A stretch of 64,000 nucleotides of DNA, taken from the NCBI RefSeq assembly GCF_003600895.1, contig NZ_QYRP01000002.1, positions 806,001 to 870,000 of the forward strand, given 5' to 3'. The DNA comes from Nocardioides cavernaquae (GTDB lineage: Bacteria; Actinomycetota; Actinomycetes; Propionibacteriales; Nocardioidaceae). The position numbers were made by a program, and so were the translations under genes. Shown here in pieces: positions 1 to 8,243 of the stretch. The notes under the pieces were generated by a model. That model was not told where the DNA came from, made no database searches, and saw nothing but the letters and a program-made list of their open reading frames with translations. Each line of letters opens with the position of its first letter. Position 1 is the stretch's first letter.

Positions 1-606
1 CATCCAGACCAGCGAGTAGGCGCCGTGGACCTGGGGCAGCAGCTCCATCGCCTTGTCCTCGACGCTGCTGTCGCGGTGCAGCGCCAGCAGGGCGGTCAGG
101 ACGGAGGTGTCGTTGGTGGCGCCCTCGGGACCGCGCACGTCGAGCGGCAGGCGCCCGTCGAGCTCGGTGATCTCGTCGACCATGCCGGCCAGGTCGGCGG
201 TGTTGGTCAGGTTGCCGTTGTGCGCCAGCGCGATCGAGCCGTTGGGCGTCGGGTGGAACGTCGGCTGCGCGTTGTGCCAGGTGCTCGCGCCGGTGGTGGA
301 GTAGCGGGCGTGGCCGATCGCGAGGTGGCCCTTGAGGGACTCGAGCGTCGACTCGTCGAAGACCTGGGAGACCAGGCCCATGTCCTTGTAGACCAGGATC
401 TGCTTGCCGTTGCTGACCGCGATGCCGGCAGACTCCTGGCCGCGGTGCTGCAGCGCGTAGATGCCGTAGTAGGTCAGCTTGGCGACGTCCTCGCCGGGGG
501 CCCAGACACCGAAGACACCACAGGCGTCCTGGGGTCCCTGATCCTGAGGATCGAGGGCCGCGGTCAGTCGGCCGTCGCCCCCCTTGCGCGCGCTGGTGTG
601 GGACAC
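1..606 (-). CDS. purF: Amidophosphoribosyltransferase PurF (5' part, cut by window edge)
   Basis: First committed enzyme of purine synthesis: it transfers glutamine-derived ammonia to PRPP to give phosphoribosylamine. Only the N-terminal 202 residues are in the window; the gene continues past base 1. The class II glutamine amidotransferase domain is clear: a short leader, then DACGVFGVW with the catalytic Cys at about residue 29 (normally exposed by propeptide cleavage), followed by YALQHRGQESAGI, GHARYSTTG and LAHNGNLTN. The GTG start at 606 was chosen because TAGAAT lies 7 bp upstream, the leaderless spacing used throughout this window, and because it leaves a propeptide of typical length. 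All other pur genes here share its strand. The partner purM is probably further left, outside the window. Confidence 0.95.
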   Translation of the reverse strand, partial: MSHTSARKGGDGRLTAALDPQDQGPQDACGVFGVWAPGEDVAKLTYYGIYALQHRGQESAGIAVSNGKQILVYKDMGLVSQVFDESTLESLKGHLAIGHARYSTTGASTWHNAQPTFHPTPNGSIALAHNGNLTNTADLAGMVDEITELDGRLPLDVRGPEGATNDTSVLTALLALHRDSSVEDKAMELLPQVHGAYSLVWM

Positions 607-613
607 ACAGAAG

Positions 614-619
614 ATTCTA
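614..619 (-). promoter_or_regulatory. Leaderless -10 box for purF
   Basis: TAGAAT on the minus strand, 7 bp before the GTG start of purF. It supports a transcript with little or no leader. Confidence 0.5.
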
Positions 620-684
620 GGTGGAGATCGGTGGTCCTCAGACCGCCATCCAGTGCGATCGCTCACAACCTGGACCGGCACCCC

Positions 685-749
685 CCGCCGAGATGTCGCT
701 GATGGCCCGCCGAGACGTCGCTCGTGGCCCGGCGAGATGTCAGTTCTGG
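685..749 (-). repeat. 22-bp-period intergenic array, class B variant, three units
   Basis: Three tandem units start at 685, 707 and 729, each 22 bp, of the form CCGCCGAGATGTCGCT plus TGATGGC-like bases. Read on the minus strand the core is GACATCTCGGCGGG. The stop codon TGA (740-742) of the M20 peptidase gene lies inside the unit nearest that gene, and the far unit ends in a G run, as other arrays of this window do. It fills most of the gap between the peptidase gene and purF. Confidence 0.75.
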
Positions 750-2089
750 TCGCGGCCGAGGTACTCCAGCAACAGGGTCTCGGCGACACACACGCGCTCG
801 AACTCGGCCAGGTGGAGACCCTCGTTGGGCCCGTGCGCGCGGGTGTCGGGATCCTCGACACCGGTCACCAGGACGCTCGCGTTCGGAAACGCACCGAGGA
901 ACTCCGCGATGAAGGGGATGGAGCCACCGACACCCATGTCGACCGGCTCCGTGCCGCCCCAGGCGTCGCGGAACGCGGCCCGCGCAGCGTCGTACGCCGG
1001 GCCGTCGGCCTCGATCTGCGTGGCCTCGCCGGCATCGACGAGCGTGACGGTGAGCTCGGCACCCCACGGCGTGTGCTCGGCGAGGTGGCGCTCGAGACAG
1101 GCCAGCGCGTTGGCCGTCGTGTCGCCGGGGGCGATGCGCATCGAGATCTTTGCGCGCGCGGACGGGACGAGGGTGTTGCTCGCGCCGTCGACCTTCGGGG
1201 CGTCGAGGCCGGTGATGCTGAGGGCCGGCCTGGTCCACAGCCGCTCGACCGCGGAGCCGTCGCCGATCCACTGGATCCCGGCCACCGCGCCGGACTCGGC
1301 ACGCAGTCGCTCCTCCGGGTAGTCGACGTCGGCAGCCGGCCCCGCGTGCAGGCCGGCGACCGCGACGTTGCCGACGTCATCGTGCAGGCTGGCGATGAGG
1401 CGGCTCAGCGCGACCAGGGCATCCGGGACGAGCCCGCCCCACATGCCCGAGTGGACGGCGTGGTCGAGCGTGCGCACCTCGACATCGACCCGGACCAGAC
1501 CACGGAGGCTGGTGGTCAGCGCCGGCACACCGATGTCCCAGTTGCCGGAGTCCGCGATCACGATGACGTCGGCGGAGAGCTCCGCGCGGTGGGAGTCGAG
1601 GAGCTCGGGCAACGTCTCCGAGCCGACCTCCTCCTCGCCCTCGATGAAGAGCTTCACCGTCACGGGCAGGTCGTCGCCGAGGGCACGGACCGCGGCCAGG
1701 TGCGCCACGATGCCGGCCTTGTCGTCCGCCGCGCCGCGCCCGTAGAGGCGGTCCCCACGCTCGGTCGGGGTCCACGGGTGGGAGTCCCACTCACGGTGGT
1801 CGTTCTCGGGCTGCACGTCGTGGTGCGCGTAGAGCAGCACCGTCGGCGCGCCCGCGGGGCCGAGCTTCTCACCGATGACCGCCGGCGGAGCACCGTCGTA
1901 GGCGCGGATGATCTGGGTGCTGAACCCCTCCGCGTCGAAGAGGGCCTGGGTCGCCGCGGCGCTTCGCTCAACCTCGGCCGCACGGGCCGGATCGGCGCTG
2001 ACCGACTGGATCCGGACCAGGTCCTCGAGGTCGGAGCGGAGCTGCGGAAGCAGCTCCTGGATCTTGGCGCGGGCTGACTCGACGGGCAT
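740..2089 (-). CDS. M20 family metallopeptidase (dipeptidase)
   Basis: Cytoplasmic zinc-dependent dipeptidase of the M20/ArgE-CPG2 family, 449 residues, a normal length. Visible motifs in order: LLYAHHDVQP (metal His and Asp, about residues 86-94), GRGAADDKAG (bridging Asp, about 118-126) and EGEEEVGS (catalytic Glu pair, about 150-157), with the dimerisation domain between about 200 and 300. The closest known type is the M20 dipeptidase group acting on unblocked dipeptides; the exact substrate is unknown. The ATG at 2089 sits 7 bp after TAGCCT, a leaderless arrangement. Its stop codon is part of the repeat array at 685-749. Confidence 0.9.
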   Translation of the reverse strand: MPVESARAKIQELLPQLRSDLEDLVRIQSVSADPARAAEVERSAAATQALFDAEGFSTQIIRAYDGAPPAVIGEKLGPAGAPTVLLYAHHDVQPENDHREWDSHPWTPTERGDRLYGRGAADDKAGIVAHLAAVRALGDDLPVTVKLFIEGEEEVGSETLPELLDSHRAELSADVIVIADSGNWDIGVPALTTSLRGLVRVDVEVRTLDHAVHSGMWGGLVPDALVALSRLIASLHDDVGNVAVAGLHAGPAADVDYPEERLRAESGAVAGIQWIGDGSAVERLWTRPALSITGLDAPKVDGASNTLVPSARAKISMRIAPGDTTANALACLERHLAEHTPWGAELTVTLVDAGEATQIEADGPAYDAARAAFRDAWGGTEPVDMGVGGSIPFIAEFLGAFPNASVLVTGVEDPDTRAHGPNEGLHLAEFERVCVAETLLLEYLGRDQN

Positions 2090-2096
2090 GCCGGTC

Positions 2097-2102
2097 AGGC
2101 TA
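2097..2102 (-). promoter_or_regulatory. Leaderless -10 box for the M20 peptidase gene
   Basis: TAGCCT on the minus strand with 7 bp to the ATG at 2089. Confidence 0.45.
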
Positions 2103-2978
2103 ACCGCGCTCGCTCACCGGATCCGGTCCGCTGTGGTCACGACCTGACAACGTTTGGGCGATCGACCAGACGAGGGCTGCCGCGACCGCCACCGCCGGCG
2201 GCGCCAGCAGGTACGCCGAGGGGTGGCTCGCCGCCGTGAACACGTCGAACGTCGAGTCGATCAGCTCGCGCAGGCCCGCGCCACTGCCCATCCCGCTCGA
2301 GCCGTAGACCGCGGCGTACGAGAGGGCGGTGAAGAACGGCTGGGCGAAGGTCACCACCACGACCGGGACCACCCAGCCGAGAAGGTGCCACACCGGCCGC
2401 ACTCCCGCGCGGGCCAGGACGACCGCGAGCGCGGGCGCGAGGAGCCAGTGGGCGCGGTGCACGAGGCCATCGAGCCCGACGGCGAGCACCAGCGGCGCCG
2501 TCCACGACCCGACCATGGCGGCGACGACGGTGCCTCCGGCGACCTGCGACCAGCGCCGGCCGCTGGCGATGCCCAGCCCGGCGAGGACTCCGAGAACCGG
2601 TGCTGTCACAGCGGCGGCGACGAGGACGACCACGAGCAGCACCGCTGCGTCCGTCTCCTCACGGAACGGACCGACCACGTCCCACGTCTGGGCGAGAGCG
2701 CCCGCGAAGCCAGCGAGCGCCCCGATGGCACCCGTGTGGTGGCCGATCCGGAGCAGCCTCGGGATCACGACGCCCGCAGCGCCGCCGATCCCGCCCGACA
2801 CGATCAGCAGACCGAGCGCGTACTCACCGAAGGGCAGTGCCACCCAAGGCGTCTCGTCGGGCTCGATCGAGCTCCACGCCGACGAGACCTGCAGTCGGCC
2901 GCCATCGACGAGCCAGGGCAGCACCCCGACTGTCCAGCCCGCCACGGCGCCGACGATCAACCCGAGAAGTGAGCGCAT
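2100..2978 (-). CDS. Polytopic membrane protein of unknown function
   Basis: A 292-residue protein with about seven hydrophobic helices: residues 4-24, 50-70, 80-105, 115-145, 150-170, 185-215 and 250-275 approximately. It has few charged residues and no motif I recognise. It ends 11 bp before the M20 peptidase start and is read in the same direction, but each gene appears to have its own leaderless promoter. The start at 2978 is supported by TACGGT 6 bp upstream. No function can be given. Confidence 0.7.
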   Translation of the reverse strand: MRSLLGLIVGAVAGWTVGVLPWLVDGGRLQVSSAWSSIEPDETPWVALPFGEYALGLLIVSGGIGGAAGVVIPRLLRIGHHTGAIGALAGFAGALAQTWDVVGPFREETDAAVLLVVVLVAAAVTAPVLGVLAGLGIASGRRWSQVAGGTVVAAMVGSWTAPLVLAVGLDGLVHRAHWLLAPALAVVLARAGVRPVWHLLGWVVPVVVVTFAQPFFTALSYAAVYGSSGMGSGAGLRELIDSTFDVFTAASHPSAYLLAPPAVAVAAALVWSIAQTLSGRDHSGPDPVSERG

Positions 2979-2984
2979 GGGACG

Positions 2985-2990
2985 ACCGTA
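2985..2990 (-). promoter_or_regulatory. Leaderless -10 box for the 2978 membrane protein gene
   Basis: TACGGT on the minus strand with 6 bp to the ATG at 2978. Confidence 0.45.
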
Positions 2991-2998
2991 GTTGGTCG

Positions 2999-3355
2999 CT
3001 ACAACGGGAGGTACGACGCCAGGTCGGTGCGCTCGCCACTGGCTCTCACACGCCCGCTGCCCAGTCCGTCAGCCCAGGCGAGCCGGCCCGTCGCCAGCGC
3101 CAGCCACGTCTCTGCGTCGGTCTCGATCACGGCAGGCGGCGTGCCCCGCGTGTGACGGACGCCCGCGATGCACTGGATCGCGGCATAGGGCGGGATGCGC
3201 ACCTCGACGGAGTTGCCGGGCGCCCTCTCCTGCAGCACCGCGAGGTGGTGCTTCACGAGCAGTCGCAGGTCGGCCGGCGTGGCCGACCCCGCGTCGTACG
3301 CCGTGCGGGCTGCCGCGAGCTGGTCAGCAGGGGCGGGCGTCAGTCGGCGGGGCAC
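2999..3355 (-). CDS. Sterol-carrier-family (SCP-like) small protein
   Basis: A 118-residue soluble protein resembling the actinobacterial SCP-like proteins encoded beside purF in mycobacteria (Rv0807 type). Visible: LRLLVKHHLAVLQERAPGNSVEVRIPP in two stretches near residues 32-58, then IQCIAGVRHTRGTPPAVIET (about 61-80) and a C-terminal TWLALATGRLAWADGL segment typical of SCP folds. The GTG at 3355 is the only sensible start, because the frame further upstream reads through noise overlapping arfB. The location close to purF matches the conserved neighbourhood. Its biochemical role in bacteria is not established. Confidence 0.75.
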   Translation of the reverse strand: MPRRLTPAPADQLAAARTAYDAGSATPADLRLLVKHHLAVLQERAPGNSVEVRIPPYAAIQCIAGVRHTRGTPPAVIETDAETWLALATGRLAWADGLGSGRVRASGERTDLASYLPL

Positions 3356-3377
3356 TCCCCCATTGTCCCCTCCCGGT

Positions 3378-3803
3378 TCAGTCGAAGTTGCCGCTGCGGC
3401 CGCGCTTGATCTCTCCGCGCTGCTTCTTGCCGGCGAGCCGGCGCTCCTTGGAACCGCGGGTCGGCCTTGTGGGGCGACGCTTCGCCGGCGGTGGCGCGGC
3501 CGCTTCACGGAGCAGCTGGGCCAGGCGATCGCGGGCGGCGCGGCGGTTGGCCAGCTGGGAGCGGTACTCACTCGCGGCCAGCGTGAGCACGCCGTCGACG
3601 AGCCGGGGGCCGAGGCGCTCCAGCAGCCTGGCCCGCAGGTGCTCGGGCACAGCCGTCGACCGGGCGACGTCGAACGAGAGCTCCACGCGGCTGTCGGCGG
3701 TGTTGACGCCCTGGCCGCCGGGACCCGACGAGCGGGAGAAGCGCTCACCGAGCTCGCCGTCCGGGACGACGAAGCTGCGGGTCACGACGAGATCCTCGGG
3801 CAC
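3378..3803 (-). CDS. arfB: Ribosome-rescue peptidyl-tRNA hydrolase ArfB-like
   Basis: A codon-independent release factor homologue that frees ribosomes stalled on truncated mRNA. It has 141 residues, the usual ArfB size. The catalytic GGQ loop is present as RSSGPGGQGVN (GGQ at residues 29-31). The C-terminal tail is rich in Arg and Lys (AKRRPTRPTRGSKERRL, then GKKQRGEIKRGR), the part that inserts into the mRNA channel in ArfB. The start GTG at 3803 gives the family-typical N-terminus VPEDLVVTRSF; in-frame codons upstream would add an unusual extension overlapping the promoter of the divergent M28 gene. Confidence 0.9.
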   Translation of the reverse strand: MPEDLVVTRSFVVPDGELGERFSRSSGPGGQGVNTADSRVELSFDVARSTAVPEHLRARLLERLGPRLVDGVLTLAASEYRSQLANRRAARDRLAQLLREAAAPPPAKRRPTRPTRGSKERRLAGKKQRGEIKRGRSGNFD

Positions 3804-3855
3804 GGCTCCATCATCACCCGGCTTGTCCCAACCGTGACCTTCCAGCAACGCACCA

Positions 3856-3869
3856 GTGACCCGGGTCAC
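3856..3869. promoter_or_regulatory. 14-bp perfect palindrome in front of the M28 peptidase gene
   Basis: GTGACCCGGGTCAC lies between arfB (start 3803) and the peptidase gene (start 3920), about 50 bp before the latter. Its symmetry and place suggest an operator; the regulator is unknown. Confidence 0.45.
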
Positions 3870-3919
3870 AGAGGGTGCGGAGGGTCGGCAGCCCGCCGAC
3901 ACCTAGGAAAGGTCTGCAC

Positions 3920-5548
3920 GTGAGCATCTCAACCCACCTCGGGGTGGGCCGCCGCCGGAACGGCATCACCGTTCTCAGCGCTGGCATCGCCCTGCTCGCC
4001 ACCTCTGCTGTCGCCACCACCGCCACCGCGGCTCCGACAGCCACCGGGGCCGATCGCACCAACACCACCTCCAAGACCCTCCGGTCCGCCGTCACTCCCG
4101 CAGGCGTGATGGAGCACCTCAACGCACTCGATGCCATCGGCGCGGCCAACGGAGGCACCCGCGCCTCGGGCACACCCGGCTACGCCGCCTCGCGGGACTA
4201 TGTGGTCGCACAGCTGGAAGCGGCCGGCTACGAGCCGACGGTCCAGGCGTTCGACTTCCCGTTCTACCGCCAGCTCTCACCCGCCACCTTCGAGCAGGTC
4301 GCGCCCAGCCCGGCGACGTACGCCGAGGGCACGGACTTCGCGTCCATGACCTACTCCGGATCCGGTGACGTCACGGCGACCGTGCAGGGCGTCGACCTGA
4401 ACCTCGGCGACCTGGCTGCCTCCACCAGCGGTTGCGAGGACGCCGACTTCGCCGGGTTCACCGCGGGCAACATCGCGCTGGTCCGTCGCGGCACCTGCAC
4501 GTTCGGCGAGAAGGTCGTCAATGCGCAGGAGGCCGGAGCTGCGGCGGTCGTCGTGATGAACCAGGGCACCGCGGGCCGCACCGATGCGTTCGCCGGCACC
4601 CTGGGCGCACCCGTCGCCACCGTCCCGGCGTACGGCACGAGCTTCGCGATCGGCCAGGCACTGGCCGTCGACGGCGCCGTCGCCCACGTGGCGATCGAGA
4701 CCGAGTCCGAGACCCGCACGACCTGGAACGTGTTCGCAGAGACCGCGGGTGGCGATGCCGAGAACGTCGTCATGACCGGCGCCCACCTCGACAGCGTGGT
4801 GCCCGGACCGGGCATCAACGACAACGGCAGCGGCTCCGCTGCGATCCTCGAGGTCGCCCAGCAGATGGCCAAGGTCAAGCCGAAGAACAAGGTGCGGTTC
4901 GCGTGGTGGGGCGCGGAGGAGCTCGGCCTGCTCGGCTCCGAGCACTACGTCGCCGACCTCGAGGCCAACGCGCCGTCCTCGCTCGAGGACATTGCCCTCT
5001 ACCTGAACTTCGACATGGTCGGCTCGCCGAACTACGCGCTCTTCGTCTACGACGGCGACAACTCGAAGTTCCCCGTCGGCCCGAGTGCCGCCGAAGGCCC
5101 CGAGGGCTCGGGCGCGATCGAGAAGCTGTTCCACGACTACTTCGCCGGCGAGGGCACGCCCTCCGCGGAGACGCCGTTCAGCGGTCGCAGTGACTACGGA
5201 CCGTTCATCGCCGTCGGCATCCCGGCCGGTGGCCTGTTCACCGGCGCCGAGGGCGTCAAGACGGCGGAGGAGGCCGCGCTGTTCGGCGGCACGGCCGGTG
5301 TCGCCTACGACGCCTGCTACCACCAGGCCTGCGACACCATCGCCAACGTCAACGTGGACGCGATCGACCACAACTCCGACGCGATCGCGCACGCCATCCT
5401 GACCTACGGGATGAGCACGCAGGCGGTCAACGGCGGCAAGGGTCGTCCGGTCGGCCCGCCGTCACCGGACGGCGTACCGAGCGGCAGCGGCACGAGCGAG
5501 GGCGGCGGTCTGCACGCCGACCACGACCACGAGCTGCCGTTGTCCTGA
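3920..5548 (+). CDS. Secreted M28 family zinc aminopeptidase with PA domain
   Basis: An exported peptidase of 542 residues. The N-terminus has Arg residues followed by a hydrophobic stretch and an Ala-rich cleavage region (residues 10-38), a Sec- or Tat-type signal. A protease-associated (PA) domain covers about 120-235 (GNIALVRRGTCTFGEKV). The M28 catalytic domain follows: His289 in GAHLDS, Asp301 in INDNGSG, the Glu pair in WGAEELGLLGS (about 335), and the last metal His at about 468 in HQACDT. The C-terminal 40 residues are Gly/Ser-rich and end in a His/Asp-rich tail. The GTG at 3920 is chosen for AGGAAAGG placed 6-8 bp upstream. It probably releases amino acids outside the cell. Confidence 0.93.
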   Translation: MSISTHLGVGRRRNGITVLSAGIALLATSAVATTATAAPTATGADRTNTTSKTLRSAVTPAGVMEHLNALDAIGAANGGTRASGTPGYAASRDYVVAQLEAAGYEPTVQAFDFPFYRQLSPATFEQVAPSPATYAEGTDFASMTYSGSGDVTATVQGVDLNLGDLAASTSGCEDADFAGFTAGNIALVRRGTCTFGEKVVNAQEAGAAAVVVMNQGTAGRTDAFAGTLGAPVATVPAYGTSFAIGQALAVDGAVAHVAIETESETRTTWNVFAETAGGDAENVVMTGAHLDSVVPGPGINDNGSGSAAILEVAQQMAKVKPKNKVRFAWWGAEELGLLGSEHYVADLEANAPSSLEDIALYLNFDMVGSPNYALFVYDGDNSKFPVGPSAAEGPEGSGAIEKLFHDYFAGEGTPSAETPFSGRSDYGPFIAVGIPAGGLFTGAEGVKTAEEAALFGGTAGVAYDACYHQACDTIANVNVDAIDHNSDAIAHAILTYGMSTQAVNGGKGRPVGPPSPDGVPSGSGTSEGGGLHADHDHELPLS

Positions 5549-5562
5549 CGGAACCTGGGGGT

Positions 5563-5598
5563 GAGGCCCCGGGTCCGCGCAAGCGGGCTCGGGGCCTC
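5563..5598 (+). terminator. Terminator-like hairpin with GCAA tetraloop after the M28 gene
   Basis: A 16-bp stem (two G-U pairs) closed by GCAA, beginning 15 bp after the stop codon. There is no U-run, as is common for high-GC actinobacteria. Confidence 0.6.
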
Positions 5599-5616
5599 GT
5601 CACGTCAGCAAATGGC

Positions 5617-5679
5617 GATAGTCCCTAACGAAAAGCGCCTCATCCGGCTCGGGTGAGGCGCTTTTCGTCAGGGACTATC
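5617..5679. terminator. Very strong bidirectional hairpin between the convergent M28 gene and purL
   Basis: Arms 5617-5642 and 5654-5679 pair over 26 bp with one mismatch around an 11-base loop. The arm contains AACGAAAAGCGCCTCA, so each strand also carries a short A/T tract. It ends 11 bp from the purL stop codon and probably terminates both genes. Confidence 0.8.
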
Positions 5680-5689
5680 TGACGGTGGG

Positions 5690-7960
5690 TCAGGCCATGG
5701 CGGCGGGGAGCGTGGCGGTCCACGCCTCGCGCAGCTCGGCGATCGGCAGGTCGAACTGGCCCTCGACCACGATCGCCTCGCCGCCGGTGGTGCCGAGCGC
5801 GGTGAGGGGTACGCCGTGCTTGCCGGCCAGCGCCTCGAGCTCAGCGACCTTGCCGGTGGGGACGGTGACCAGCACGCGGGCGGTCGACTCGGCGAAGAGC
5901 GCGAGGAACGGGTCGCCCGGGAGCGTCACCGTGGCGCCGATGTTGTTCTTCAGCGCCGACTCGGCCAGCGTCTGCGCCAGGCCGCCGTCGGAGAGGTCGT
6001 GTGCCGAGGCCAGCAGGCCGACGCCCTCGAGGAGCAGCGCAGCGAGCGCCTTCTCGGCAGCGAAGTCGACCTTCGGCGGCAGGCCACCGAGGTGCTGGTG
6101 GACGACGTGCGCCCACTCCGAGCCCGAGAGCTCCTCGCGGGTCTCGCCGAGGAGGTAGACGGCCAGACCCTCGGCCTCGAACGCACTGGGCGTGCGGCGG
6201 GTGACGTCGTCGATGACACCGAGGACGGCGACCACCGGGGTCGGCAGGATCGCGGTCTCGCCGGTCTGGTTGTAGAGCGACACGTTGCCGCCGGTGACCG
6301 GGGTGCCGAGCTCCTTGCAGCCCTCCTTGAGGCCCGTGCAGGCCTCCGCGAACTGCCACATGACGGCCGGGTCCTCGGGCGAGCCGAAGTTGAGGCAGTC
6401 GGAGACGGCCAGCGGCTGCGCGCCACCGGTCGCGACGTTGCGGTAGGACTCGACCAGCGCCAGCTGCGCACCCGCGAACGGGTCCAGCTTGGCGAAGCGG
6501 CCGTTGCAGTCGGTCGAGACCGAGACGCCGAGGTTGGTGGACTCGTCGATGCGGATCATGCCCGAGTCGGACGGCTGCGAGAGGACCGTGTTGCCGCGGA
6601 CGTAGCGGTCGTACTGGTCGGTGATCCACGACTTGTCGCACAGGTTCGGGGATGCGGCGAGCTGGACGAGGGTCGAGCGGAACTCCGCGCCGGTGGTCGG
6701 GCGCGGGAGCTTCTCGGCCGCGTCGGCCTGGAGCGCGTCCTGCCAGTCCGGGCGGGCGAACGGGCGGTTGTAGACCGGGCCGTCGTGCGCGACCGATCCC
6801 GGCGGCACGTCGACGACGCGCTGTCCGTGCCAGTCGATCTCGAGGCGACCCGTGTCGGTGACCTCGCCGATCACAGCGGCCTCGACGTCCCACTTGGCGC
6901 AGATCGCCATGAAGGCTTCGACGTTTGCGGGCTCGACGACCGCCATCATGCGCTCCTGCGACTCGCTCATGAGGATCTCCTCGGGAGAGAGCGTCGAGTC
7001 GCGCAGCGGCACCTTGTCGAGGTGGACGTGCATGCCGCCGTCACCGGCAGAAGCGAGCTCGGAGGTGGCACAGGAGAGACCGGCGCCGCCGAGATCCTGG
7101 ATGCCCGCGACCACGTGGGCCGCGAAGAGCTCGAGGGTGCACTCGATGAGCAGCTTCTCCATGAACGGGTCGCCGACCTGGACGGCCGGGCGCTTGGCCG
7201 GGCCGGAGTCCTCGAACGTCTCGCTCGCCAGGATCGAGACGCCGCCGATGCCGTCGCCGCCGGTGCGCGCGCCGTACAGGATGACGAGGTTGCCCTTGCC
7301 CGTGGCGTTGGCCAGGTGGAGGTCCTCGTGGCGCATGACGCCGATCGCGAGGGCGTTGACCAGCGGGTTGCCGAGGTAGGTCTCGTCGAAGACGGCCTCG
7401 CCGCCGATGTTGGGCAGGCCGAGGCAGTTGCCGTAGCCACCGACGCCGGAGACGATGCCGGGCAGCACGCGGTGGGTGTCGTCGGCATCGAGCGGGCCGA
7501 AGCGCAGCGGGTCCATGACCGCGATCGGGCGGGCGCCCATCGCGATGATGTCGCGGACGATGCCGCCGATGCCGGTCGCGGCGCCCTGGTAGGGCTCGAC
7601 GTACGACGGGTGGTTGTGCGACTCGACCTTGAAGCTGACCGCGTAGCCCTGGCCGATGTCGAGCACGCCGGCGTTCTCACCGATGCCCGCGAGCATCGGG
7701 CCGCGCGGCGTCTCCTGCGCGAGCTCACCGAACTGCTTGAGGTGCACCTTGGAGGACTTGTAGGAGCAGTGCTCCGACCACATCACCGAGTACATCGCCA
7801 GCTCGGAGCTGGTGGGACGGCGCCCGAGGATCTCGCGGATCCGGGCGTACTCGTCCTCCTTCAGGCCGAGGTCGGCCCACGGCTGCTCTCGGGTCGGGTC
7901 GGACGTGGCGACGTCGACGGTGTCCAGGTTCGAGGCGCGGGTCTCAGGCACGTGCCTCAT
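5690..7960 (-). CDS. purL: Phosphoribosylformylglycinamidine synthase subunit PurL
   Basis: The large subunit of FGAM synthase; it makes FGAM from FGAR, ATP and ammonia supplied by PurQ, with PurS as the structural third subunit. It has 756 residues, the small-PurL type that needs separate PurQ and PurS, both present at 16990-17915. Seen: [10 protein letters not shown] with the catalytic His at about residue 64, [35 protein letters not shown] and ISDLGGAGL-type signatures, and the second AIRS-like half with [12 protein letters not shown] and [13 protein letters not shown] three codons downstream is an alternative start. The gene is about 9 kb from purQ, so the three subunit genes are not one operon here. 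Confidence 0.97.
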   Translation of the reverse strand: MRHVPETRASNLDTVDVATSDPTREQPWADLGLKEDEYARIREILGRRPTSSELAMYSVMWSEHCSYKSSKVHLKQFGELAQETPRGPMLAGIGENAGVLDIGQGYAVSFKVESHNHPSYVEPYQGAATGIGGIVRDIIAMGARPIAVMDPLRFGPLDADDTHRVLPGIVSGVGGYGNCLGLPNIGGEAVFDETYLGNPLVNALAIGVMRHEDLHLANATGKGNLVILYGARTGGDGIGGVSILASETFEDSGPAKRPAVQVGDPFMEKLLIECTLELFAAHVVAGIQDLGGAGLSCATSELASAGDGGMHVHLDKVPLRDSTLSPEEILMSESQERMMAVVEPANVEAFMAICAKWDVEAAVIGEVTDTGRLEIDWHGQRVVDVPPGSVAHDGPVYNRPFARPDWQDALQADAAEKLPRPTTGAEFRSTLVQLAASPNLCDKSWITDQYDRYVRGNTVLSQPSDSGMIRIDESTNLGVSVSTDCNGRFAKLDPFAGAQLALVESYRNVATGGAQPLAVSDCLNFGSPEDPAVMWQFAEACTGLKEGCKELGTPVTGGNVSLYNQTGETAILPTPVVAVLGVIDDVTRRTPSAFEAEGLAVYLLGETREELSGSEWAHVVHQHLGGLPPKVDFAAEKALAALLLEGVGLLASAHDLSDGGLAQTLAESALKNNIGATVTLPGDPFLALFAESTARVLVTVPTGKVAELEALAGKHGVPLTALGTTGGEAIVVEGQFDLPIAELREAWTATLPAAMA

Positions 7961-8008
7961 CTTATGCGGCGTACGGCGTGGCTCCGGACCGCGGTCCGCT
8001 CGCGGACT

Positions 8009-8115
8009 TTGCGCCGTGTCGACCTCGAGGTTGCGCCGTGCCGACCTCGACGTTGCGCCGTGTCGACTCCGAGGTCGCGCCGTGTCGACGTCGAGGTTGC
8101 GCCGTGTCGACGGGG
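8009..8115 (+). repeat. 22-bp-period intergenic array, class A, five units in one direction
   Basis: Units start at 8009, 8031, 8053, 8075 and 8097. Each is 22 bp with the core TTGCGCCGTGTCGAC followed by a variable CTCGAGG-like heptamer. The last unit is truncated and ends GTCGACGGGG, an end also found in other arrays of this class. The array lies between the divergent purL (start 7960) and the DUF1906 gene (start 8244). There is no unique spacer between units, so it is not CRISPR. Confidence 0.85.
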
Positions 8116-8129
8116 CTCTGACCTGCGGA

Positions 8130-8147
8130 AACTACAAGTTTGTAGTT
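8130..8147. promoter_or_regulatory. 18-bp inverted repeat, likely operator of the DUF1906 gene
   Basis: AACTACAAGTTTGTAGTT has 8-bp arms around GT. It is flanked by a second, wider repeat, GGGCTC (8113-8118) and GAGCCC (8154-8159). It is AT-rich compared with its surroundings and about 100 bp before the DUF1906 start. The binding protein is unknown. Confidence 0.5.
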
Positions 8148-8243
8148 CATCGGGAGCCCTGTTGCTGGTGTGACTCATGGGGTTAACGTGATGAGGTTCC
8201 ACGCTGCCACACCTGTCTTCCCCACCCCCTTGGAGAACCCCAC

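Noticed and set aside
8009..8115. CRISPR array
   Set aside because: Units are 22 bp and directly joined with no unique spacers, units diverge from each other, and no cas genes are nearby. The same holds for the arrays at 33900, 40814 and 52904.
5816..8173. Long open frame on the plus strand opposite purL
   Set aside because: High GC leaves long antisense frames open. The translation is Arg/Val/Asp-rich with no motif, while purL on the other strand is unmistakable. Similar frames opposite clpB, the MMPL genes and dnaJ were dropped for the same reason.
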